Source of the DNA: Acidobacteriota bacterium
GTDB lineage: Bacteria; Acidobacteriota; UBA6911
Direction of reading: 5' to 3'
NCBI GenBank assembly: GCA_023265215.1
Contig: JAHFUH010000307.1
Coordinates: 1 to 6,723, forward strand
DNA length: 6,723 nt
Shown: positions 1 through 5,292 of the stretch, in pieces
Layout: each line of letters begins with the position of its first letter
How positions within the stretch are numbered: the stretch's first letter is position 1
Notes under the pieces: model-generated
What the model was told of the DNA's origin: nothing
Databases searched by the model: none
The model's input: the letters and a program-made list of their open reading frames with translations, nothing else
Made by a program: the position numbers and the translations under genes

Positions 1-10
1 TTGCAGTTGA

Positions 11-120
11 GGCGCGAAGCGCCGGAAGGGAATAGCCCCGAGCGTCAGCTCGGGGTTAAAGCATATTGAGAATGAGGCCCAAAGGGCCGGCACAAGCAAC
101 GAAGTGCCGCGCCTTTGGCG
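11..120. repeat. Cluster of GC-rich hairpins (interspersed repeat-like)
   Basis: At least five short inverted repeats are packed here: GGCGC/GCGCC (11-15 with 19-23), CCCCGAGC/GCTCGGGG (36-43 with 48-55, loop GTCA), GGCCC/GGGCC (76-80 with 84-88), GGCAC/GTGCC (89-93 with 104-108) and CGCC/GGCG (110-113 with 117-120). The open frame from base 1 ends at TGA 67-69 and reads as low-complexity, Arg/Glu/Pro-rich sequence, so I do not call it a gene. Such hairpin strings are common as dispersed non-coding repeats in Acidobacteriota, Planctomycetota and Verrucomicrobiota; that comparison is from memory. The array may continue to the left of the window. Confidence 0.6.
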
Positions 121-150
121 ATGGTTCCTCACCCTTGTGAAGTCTAAATA

Positions 151-311
151 GTTATCAAGCTTCTTAGTGGATTCGTTTAACGGAATTGCAAGCTTTATGA
201 TTCTATGCTTTTGAATCTCAGGAAGTCAGAGGACGGGCCAAACCATATCAAGTTAAACAGTTGCTTAGCCTCATCGAACGATATAACTTATCTTTGGGCG
301 GTGAAGAATGA
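151..311 (+). pseudogene. hicA: Decayed HicA-family toxin gene, C-terminal remnant
   Basis: The frame ending at TGA 309-311 encodes a tail with GRAKPYQVKQLLSLIERYNL. This closely resembles the C-terminus of one HicA toxin type, whose members end in a NLQ..G.KAKPYQVKQ..xLI.KY pattern. The tail has no usable start and is closed upstream by TGA at 198-200. A one-base shift near 218/219 joins it to frame 1, which reads YDSMLLNL before the shift. The two together give LLNLQEVRGRAKPYQVKQ, as expected for the family. Farther upstream in frame 1, KLLSG (157-171) may be an N-terminal scrap, followed by an in-frame stop at 178-180. The central RGSHH segment with the catalytic His is missing. The stop overlaps the hicB start as ATGA, the coupling expected of a hicAB operon. 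The C-terminal part is fairly sure; the part before about 193 is speculative. Confidence 0.55.
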
Positions 312-538
312 AAGACCACCATATTAATATCTTCTTCAGCGAAGAAGATGGCGGCTATATTGCAGACATTCCGGATCTGCAGCATTGTGCTGCGTTCGGC
401 GATACTCCGGAAGAGGCTCTCACAGAAGTTCTTAAAGCTAAAGCCGCATGGATAGAAGCCGCTACGGCTGAGGGCAAGCCAATTCCTCCGCCTTCTTTCA
501 AACCAGTCATTTATCAGCTGTCTAAAGTTCCAGCATAG
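308..538 (+). CDS. hicB: HicB-family antitoxin (short form), apparently orphaned
   Basis: This 76-residue protein matches the HicB-like fold. It has an N-terminal strand INIFFSEEDGGYIADIPDL, the typical GDTPEEAL turn and helix at about residues 31-38, then a helix with AAWIEAA and the PIPPPSF tail. HicB antitoxins bind and neutralise the HicA mRNA-cleaving toxin in the cytoplasm, and many also repress their own operon. This copy ends right after the core domain, with no C-terminal helix-turn-helix or ribbon-helix-helix segment, so self-repression is doubtful. The ATG overlaps the stop of the hicA remnant (ATGA, 308-311), and the upstream ribosome binding site is weak (GGGCGGTGAAG), so translation was probably coupled to hicA. 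With the toxin gene broken, the protein may be a relic or may act on a HicA encoded elsewhere. The family call is firm; the present function is not. Confidence 0.85.
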   Translation: MKDHHINIFFSEEDGGYIADIPDLQHCAAFGDTPEEALTEVLKAKAAWIEAATAEGKPIPPPSFKPVIYQLSKVPA

Positions 539-680
539 CTTCCAGCTTGCTGTTCGCTTTATTCAGTTTGCCGCCTGCCTTTTTTCGCTGAATAATATCG
601 GTTAAGCGCCTCCGAAGATCGAAGCGAGTATTGATTTTGTACCATCCCCGATGCGAAATGTAAATTGGCGTTCGGATCCA

Positions 681-711
681 GGACTTATTTATGCTGGGGA
701 TATTATATAAT
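681..711 (+). promoter_or_regulatory. Candidate promoter of the GH3 gene
   Basis: A perfect TATAAT hexamer lies at 706-711 in an AT-rich patch. There is no strong -35 box; the best candidates are the weak GGACTT (681-686) or ACTTAT (683-688) at 17-19 bases. Transcription would begin near 718, leaving a leader of roughly 27 bases before the ATG at 745. The -10 box is clear but the full promoter is inferred. Confidence 0.45.
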
Positions 712-730
712 GCCAACTCGCTTAGCCACC

Positions 731-736
731 AAGGGG
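731..736 (+). promoter_or_regulatory. Ribosome binding site AAGGGG that sets the GH3 start
   Basis: AAGGGG sits 8 bases before the ATG at 745. The longer in-frame start at 691 has no such site, overlaps the TATAAT box and would place 18 residues before an obvious signal peptide. The start at 745 is therefore preferred. Confidence 0.7.
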
Positions 737-744
737 TAAGAAAC

Positions 745-3387
745 ATGAAACAAAGCTATTGGTTGCGTTCCGCACTTCTTTTTGTGTTGTTCATGATGTG
801 TATTTTGGGCTATGGCAATTCACCACAGTTTCAGGGACTGCCGTACATGAATCCCAACCTCCCTTTCGATGTCCGAGTGGATGATCTTGTCGGACGCATG
901 ACGCTCGACGAGAAAATCTCGCAGACGCTCAACAGCGCCCCGGCAATCGAGCGTCTTGGCATCCCGGCTTACGATTGGTGGAATGAGGCATTGCACGGCG
1001 TCGCGCGGGCCGGCATAGCGACGGTGTTTCCACAGGCGATTGGCCTTGCCGCCATGTGGGACGCGGATCAGTTGTTTGCGACGGCTACGGTCATTTCCGA
1101 CGAAGCGCGGGCGAAATATCACGAAGCGATCCGCCAGGGTCAGCACCTCCGATACCAGGGACTGACATTCTGGTCACCGAACATTAATATTTTTCGGGAT
1201 CCCCGCTGGGGCCGCGGCATGGAAACATACGGCGAGGACCCCTATCTCACCGGCAGGCTGGGCATTTCTTTCATTAAAGGCCTTCAGGGGGATGATCCAA
1301 AGTACCTGAAAACAGTTGCCACCTCCAAGCACTTTGCGGTTCACAGCGGCCCTGAACCGAAACGTCATGTCTTCGATGTGCAGCCGAGCGATCGAGATCT
1401 CTATGAGACATACCTGCCGCATTTCCGTGCGACAGTCGTAGAAGGCAAGGTTTACTCGCTGATGGGCGCCTACAATCGCGTGCGAGGAGAGTCCGCGAGT
1501 GCAAGCAAGCTTCTTCTGCAGGATTTGCTTCGCGGCAAGTGGGGATTCAATGGCTACATTGTTTCCGATTGCGATGCGATCCGAGACATTTATTCCAGCC
1601 ATAAGATTGTCGAAACCGCCGAAGAAGCGTCTTCCCTAGGAATAAAACGCGGCTGCGATCTCGATTGCGGCAATGCTTACAAAGGGCTGGCTGGAGCAAT
1701 AAAGCAGGGCCTTCTAACCGAAAAGGAGCTGGATGTTTCGGTAAAAAGGCTCTTCATGGCGCGGATGAAACTGGGTATGTTCGATCCCCCGGAAATAGTG
1801 AGGTGGGCGCAGATCCCATACTCGCACAACAACTCGCCCCAAAACGCCCGGCTGGCCGAGGAGTCCGCGCGAAAATCCATCGTGCTTCTCAAGAATGCCA
1901 ACAACGCGCTTCCGCTCCGAAAAAATCTTCGAACCATCGCAGTGATCGGCCCTAATGCCGACGATACGGAATTGCTTCTAGGCAACTACAATGGCACGCC
2001 GTCAAATCCAATTACGCCGCTGGCAGGCATCCGATCCAAGCTCGGGGCTTCCACCAAAGTGCTGTATGCACGGGGCACGGATATAGCAGATGGCATGGTC
2101 TCGTACGATCCCATTCCCGATAAGATCCTTTCGACGAACCTTAGCGGCCAGGTCCGGAGCGGCGTTACCGTTGAATTCTTCAATAACCTCCAGTACGAAG
2201 GCAAACCTGTAAGAACCGAGGTCAACGGCAATGTCAAAGCAGTGTGGCCTAATGCGCCATATCCCGAGTTGACCGATAATCAATTTTCAGTCCGTTGGTC
2301 CGGCCAGATTACAGCAACGGAAACCGGAGAGTATTCATTAAGAACCTCCGGCGGATTTGGCCGCCTGACTCTCGACGGCAAGCAGTTGGGCGGGATGGCA
2401 CCGCAGTTTGTTGCTCTCGAAGCGGGGAAACCACATCCGATCACCGTCGAAATTGCTGACCGGGCCGGCGCCCTGAGTGTAGAACTTCAGTGGGCAATGC
2501 GAGGCCGCGATTATACAAAAGAAGCTGTACAGGCTGCTCGGGATGCAGAGGTGGCGGTGCTGTTCCTGGGGCTTTCGCCGCGACTTGAAGGCGAAGAAAT
2601 GCGGGTGCAAGTACCAGGTTTCTCCGGCGGCGATCGTTTGACAATTGATTTACCCAAAACGCAAGAAGATCTGATGCGCGCGGTGGTTGCCACCGGAACT
2701 CCTACTGTGCTTGTCCTGCTTAACGGCAGCGCTGTTGCCGTTAACTGGGCGGACGCCAATATTCCTGCAATCCTGGAAACCTGGTATCCGGGACAGGCTG
2801 CCGGAACAGCCATCGCCGATGTGTTATTCGGCGACTATAATCCCGGCGGAAGACTTCCGGTCACATTCTACAAATCGACAGATCAACTGCCGCCGTTCGA
2901 GGATTATTCGATGAAGGATCGCACCTACAAATATTTCACCGGAACTCCTCTCTATCCATTTGGCCACGGGCTTAGTTATACAAAATTCGAATATAGCAAA
3001 CTGGCAGTTCCCAAATCCGTCAAAGCAGGTGATCCGGTCAATGTATCGGTTACGGTGACCAATAAGGGCAAGTTAGCCGGTGATGAAGTAGTCCAGGTTT
3101 ACATTACCGACCGCGAAGCTTCGACACCGGTGCCGATCCGAAAGCTTGTTGGATTCCGCAGAATCAATCTAAAAGCAGGGGAATCGAAAAATGTGCCTTT
3201 CACCCTCGATCCCCGCGAGCTTTCGCTCATCACAAACGACACTCGCCGCGTAATTGAGCCTGGCGTATTCGATATTTCGGTGGGGGGCAAGCAGCCTGGA
3301 TTCTCTGGAAACGCCGATGCACCGACAACAAAAGTTATTAAAGGCCAGTTCACCGTAACCGGCAGCCCGCTCGAACTCGAACTCTAA
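745..3387 (+). CDS. Exported GH3 beta-xylosidase/beta-glucosidase with inserted PA14 domain
   Basis: This 880-residue glycoside hydrolase of family 3 would release terminal beta-linked sugars from oligosaccharides in the periplasm or outside the cell. A signal peptide covers about residues 1-24 (Lys/Arg start, then LLFVLFMMCIL). The N-terminal barrel domain carries WWNEALHG, DPRWGRG (D152), the substrate-binding KH pair (K195, H196) with R207-H208, and VSDCD, where D275 is the predicted nucleophile. The second domain starts near residue 375. A PA14 domain is inserted at about 470-590 (FFNNLQYEG, GEYSLRTSGG, LDGKQLGG), followed by GLSPRLEGEEM, whose Glu residues 615-618 include the likely acid/base. 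A C-terminal fibronectin-III-like domain occupies about 760-860. NEALHG plus the LEGEE motif resembles bacterial xylosidases more than classic BglX, but substrate cannot be fixed from sequence; glucoside or arabinoside activity is possible. The gene is complete. A probable terminator follows about 90 bases downstream. Confidence 0.93.
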   Translation: MKQSYWLRSALLFVLFMMCILGYGNSPQFQGLPYMNPNLPFDVRVDDLVGRMTLDEKISQTLNSAPAIERLGIPAYDWWNEALHGVARAGIATVFPQAIGLAAMWDADQLFATATVISDEARAKYHEAIRQGQHLRYQGLTFWSPNINIFRDPRWGRGMETYGEDPYLTGRLGISFIKGLQGDDPKYLKTVATSKHFAVHSGPEPKRHVFDVQPSDRDLYETYLPHFRATVVEGKVYSLMGAYNRVRGESASASKLLLQDLLRGKWGFNGYIVSDCDAIRDIYSSHKIVETAEEASSLGIKRGCDLDCGNAYKGLAGAIKQGLLTEKELDVSVKRLFMARMKLGMFDPPEIVRWAQIPYSHNNSPQNARLAEESARKSIVLLKNANNALPLRKNLRTIAVIGPNADDTELLLGNYNGTPSNPITPLAGIRSKLGASTKVLYARGTDIADGMVSYDPIPDKILSTNLSGQVRSGVTVEFFNNLQYEGKPVRTEVNGNVKAVWPNAPYPELTDNQFSVRWSGQITATETGEYSLRTSGGFGRLTLDGKQLGGMAPQFVALEAGKPHPITVEIADRAGALSVELQWAMRGRDYTKEAVQAARDAEVAVLFLGLSPRLEGEEMRVQVPGFSGGDRLTIDLPKTQEDLMRAVVATGTPTVLVLLNGSAVAVNWADANIPAILETWYPGQAAGTAIADVLFGDYNPGGRLPVTFYKSTDQLPPFEDYSMKDRTYKYFTGTPLYPFGHGLSYTKFEYSKLAVPKSVKAGDPVNVSVTVTNKGKLAGDEVVQVYITDREASTPVPIRKLVGFRRINLKAGESKNVPFTLDPRELSLITNDTRRVIEPGVFDISVGGKQPGFSGNADAPTTKVIKGQFTVTGSPLELEL

Positions 3388-3409
3388 TTTTCGAGATCTT
3401 GCGGCACTC

Positions 3410-3423
3410 CGGGGACTGACGAC
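3410..3423 (+). repeat. Left arm of a 14-bp perfect inverted repeat
   Basis: CGGGGACTGACGAC here is the exact reverse complement of 3868-3881. The arm begins 22 bases after the GH3 stop. The two arms enclose 444 bases that hold the terminator, the palindromic element and the region upstream of the next gene. No matching target duplication is visible outside the arms. It may be the end of a small non-autonomous mobile element or one of two scattered copies of a REP-like motif. Confidence 0.7.
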
Positions 3424-3478
3424 AACAATTCTTGCTGATAAAAAACTTATAGAAAATCAGAAGCTCCATAAAGGCCTT

Positions 3479-3505
3479 AAACGCAAAAAATGACGCGTTT
3501 TTTTT
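3479..3505 (+). terminator. Probable intrinsic terminator of the GH3 gene
   Basis: AAACGC (3479-3484) pairs with GCGTTT (3495-3500) around a 10-base loop. The stem is followed directly by T residues, giving an uninterrupted run of eight T at 3498-3505. The stem is short, so strength is uncertain. It lies about 90 bases after the GH3 stop, inside the segment bounded by the 14-bp inverted repeat. Confidence 0.55.
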
Positions 3506-3596
3506 GATCTAATCATTTTGTTATGGCAAAAGCTTTAGCGTTGCCGCCCGTTCTATAGCTGAGCAGTATTACGACTATTGGATCAGAGTTTGTCCC

Positions 3597-3782
3597 TTAA
3601 ACCCGGATTATTCATGAAGCTTCTACTGCGGCGGCGGATCCTGGCATGTCTACTGCGTTGCGCTCGGTCGGATTCCTCGACGTACTGTCGAGTACGCCTG
3701 CGGAATCCTCTCGTCGCGCGCCTTGTATCCATGCCCGTCTGCACCGCCTCGCTACGAACCTTCATGAATAATCCGGGTTAAA
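3597..3782. mobile_element. 176-bp palindromic MITE-like element with TTAAA flanks
   Basis: The core spans 3602-3777. It starts CCCGGATTATTCATGAAG and ends with the exact reverse complement. Counting adjoining bases, the perfect arms run 3600-3619 and 3760-3779. A TTAAA direct repeat flanks it at 3597-3601 and 3778-3782, fitting a 5-bp target duplication. The interior also folds back: GGATTCC (3670-3676) pairs with GGAATCC (3702-3708), and the tip is CGTACT-GTCG-AGTACG (3681-3696). Aligning the left half with the complement of the right half shows matching blocks along most of the length. Open frames on both strands here are by-products of the palindrome and encode only Arg-rich sequence. No transposase is present, so any movement would rely on an enzyme encoded elsewhere. 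Confidence 0.75.
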
Positions 3783-3836
3783 CATAAATTATGGGTCGAA
3801 TTTTTGGCTATAAGCCTGAAAAAAAGCATTCCGGAT

Positions 3837-3863
3837 TTGTTATATCTTGTTTATTCTTATAGT
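3837..3863 (+). promoter_or_regulatory. Weak candidate promoter for the propeller gene
   Basis: An AT-rich stretch carries TTGTTA (3837-3842) and TATAGT (3858-3863), 15 bases apart, which is shorter than ideal. A promoter is expected somewhere here because a probable terminator and a 176-bp palindrome separate this gene from the GH3 gene. The exact boxes are a guess. Confidence 0.25.
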
Positions 3864-3867
3864 TAGC

Positions 3868-3881
3868 GTCGTCAGTCCCCG
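3868..3881 (-). repeat. Right arm of the 14-bp perfect inverted repeat
   Basis: GTCGTCAGTCCCCG is the exact reverse complement of 3410-3423. It ends four bases before the AGGAGG ribosome binding site of the propeller gene, so it would lie in that gene's leader or just upstream of it. It could serve as an element end or, less likely, an operator half-site. Confidence 0.7.
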
Positions 3882-3884
3882 ATG

Positions 3885-3890
3885 AGGAGG
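3885..3890 (+). promoter_or_regulatory. Strong ribosome binding site AGGAGG that sets the propeller start
   Basis: A perfect AGGAGG lies 9 bases before the ATG at 3900. The in-frame ATG at 3882 overlaps this site and would add six residues (MRRKLD) before the signal peptide, so 3900 is the better start. Confidence 0.8.
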
Positions 3891-3899
3891 AAACTGGAT

Positions 3900-5231
3900 A
3901 TGAATCGAAGAGAATTGTTGAGCGGACTCATTGCTTGTCTGCCGGCCAGGGCGTTGCTGGCGGATAACTGGCCGCAGTTTCGCGGCCCGGGAGCTCGTGG
4001 CATCGCCAATGATGATCCAAGACTCCCATCCACCTGGAGCAATAAAGAAAACATCCTATGGCGCATCGACATCCCCGGCCGGGGCTGGTCCTCACCAATC
4101 ATCTGGAAAGACCAGATTTTTCTTCAAAGCACAATCAGCACTGCCGACGAGGGGCCTCAGCGCAAAGGAATGTTTGGCGGCAGGCAGCAGTATTTCCCGC
4201 CCACCGATGAGCATCGATGGATGCTCTATTGCTTTGATTTTAAGAACGGTCGGACGCGCTGGGCAACGGAGCTGTCCAAGGGAATTCCCAAAGTATCCCG
4301 CCACCCAAAGAATAGCTTCGCCTCGGAAACCCCGGTGACCGATGGCGAGCGTGTCTATGCCCATTTCGGCGACCTCGGAACATACTGCCTGAACATGAGT
4401 GGGAAAATCCTCTGGTCGAAGGAGTGGCCTCTTCTCGAAACTCGTTATGGCTATGGAACCGGATCATCCCCCGTGCTCCATGAAGGACGGTTGTACATCG
4501 TCAACGACAACGAAAAGCAGTCTTACATAGTTGCCCTGGATAAATTGACGGGACGCGAGATCTGGAGAGTAAACAGGGACGAGCCTACGACTTGGTCTAC
4601 GCCATACATCTGGCGCAACGAGCAGCGCACCGAAATTGTTACGGTTGGGACCAAAAAGGTGCGTTCCTACGATCTGAAGGGAAACCTGCTTTGGGAGATC
4701 AGCGGCATGTCGCTGCTGGCAATCCCGTCGCCCTTTTCCTATGACGGATTGCTATATGTGGCTACCGGTTACCCAAGCGATAAGAAACGGCCTGTGTATG
4801 CGGTTCGGCCGGGTGCCGGCGGCGACATTACGCCCGAGAACGGCCAGTCAAGCAATCAGTATATTGTATGGAGCCTGTCGCAAGGAGGACCTTACGTTCC
4901 TTCGTCCATGATATACGGCAGCTTTTATTACACGCTGTTCGATGAAGGTTTTCTCACCTGCCACGACGCAAAAACCGGGAAGGAGATTTACGGCAAACAG
5001 CGAATCGATCCTTCCAGCACTGGATTCACCAGTTCGCCGTGGGCCTATAACAACCGCATTTTCTGCCTGAACGAAGATGGTGATACGTTTGTTGTTCAGG
5101 CAGGGCAGGAATTCAAAATCCTTGGCAAGAACTCGTTGGACGACTCCTGTCTTTCTTCCCCGGCTATTGCCAACGGAAGCCTGATACTCCGAACATTGTC
5201 GCACCTCTATCGCATCGGGCGTTCAAGCTAG
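3900..5231 (+). CDS. Secreted PQQ-like beta-propeller repeat protein
   Basis: This 443-residue protein opens with a probable signal peptide (residues 1-21, twin arginine R3-R4 in NRRELL, cleavage likely after ALLA). The mature start D22-NWPQFRGPGARG is a hallmark of secreted PQQ-like propeller proteins of Acidobacteriota and Planctomycetota. Blade-like repeats follow, each with a strand ending in a Tyr/Phe plus a turn of the G-K/R-x-x-W type: WSSPIIWKDQIFL, ETPVTDGERVYAHFG, MSGKILWSKEW, SSPVLHEGRLYIV, DKLTGREIWRV, DLKGNLLWEI, DAKTGKEIY and SSPAIANGSLIL. The fold is shared by BamB and quinoprotein dehydrogenases. I see no clear PQQ-ligand set or heme CXXCH motif, so a structural or binding role is as likely as an enzyme. 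The next gene starts 61 bases downstream, after a stem-loop. The fold is confident; the function is unknown. Confidence 0.88.
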   Translation: MNRRELLSGLIACLPARALLADNWPQFRGPGARGIANDDPRLPSTWSNKENILWRIDIPGRGWSSPIIWKDQIFLQSTISTADEGPQRKGMFGGRQQYFPPTDEHRWMLYCFDFKNGRTRWATELSKGIPKVSRHPKNSFASETPVTDGERVYAHFGDLGTYCLNMSGKILWSKEWPLLETRYGYGTGSSPVLHEGRLYIVNDNEKQSYIVALDKLTGREIWRVNRDEPTTWSTPYIWRNEQRTEIVTVGTKKVRSYDLKGNLLWEISGMSLLAIPSPFSYDGLLYVATGYPSDKKRPVYAVRPGAGGDITPENGQSSNQYIVWSLSQGGPYVPSSMIYGSFYYTLFDEGFLTCHDAKTGKEIYGKQRIDPSSTGFTSSPWAYNNRIFCLNEDGDTFVVQAGQEFKILGKNSLDDSCLSSPAIANGSLILRTLSHLYRIGRSS

Positions 5232-5253
5232 ACGCGGCGAGACGCCGCGTCTA
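5229..5253 (+). repeat. 11-bp perfect stem-loop starting on the propeller stop codon
   Basis: TAGACGCGGCG (5229-5239) pairs perfectly with CGCCGCGTCTA (5243-5253) around the loop AGA. The TAG stop codon forms the base of the stem. Only a weak T-rich stretch (CTTTATAT) follows, so it is a poor intrinsic terminator. It could be an mRNA-stabilising or attenuating hairpin between the propeller and oxidoreductase genes, or an inserted dispersed GC-rich palindrome. Confidence 0.7.
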
Positions 5254-5292
5254 CTTTATATCAATGAACTGATTGGCTCCTAAGGAACGAGC

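Noticed and set aside
1..69. Open frame from the window edge as the tail of an upstream gene
   Set aside because: The translated sequence is the read-through of the hairpin repeats, with no family motif; it ends at TGA 67-69 within the repeat array.
560..596. TTATTCAG/CTGAATAA inverted repeat after hicB as a terminator
   Set aside because: The 8-bp arms are 21 bases apart, AT-rich, and the T run falls in the loop and not after the stem, so it does not fit an intrinsic terminator.
522..746. 74-codon open frame on the minus strand
   Set aside because: It overlaps the 3' end of hicB, its start lies on the GH3 start region, it has no recognisable motif, and I see no ribosome binding site at its ATG. 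A small gene cannot be fully excluded but is not supported.
1174..1602. 142-codon minus-strand frame inside the GH3 gene
   Set aside because: It is fully antisense to conserved GH3 catalytic motifs, lacks its own motif and is best explained as a shadow of the codon pattern.
3578..3781. Overlapping open frames on both strands in the GH3-propeller gap
   Set aside because: They follow the palindromic element, are Arg/Ser-rich and resemble each other through the palindrome. They are not genes.
3801..3827. GGCT-ATA-AGCC hairpin between T and A runs as a terminator
   Set aside because: The stem is four bases and the homopolymer runs are on the wrong side of the stem for either strand.
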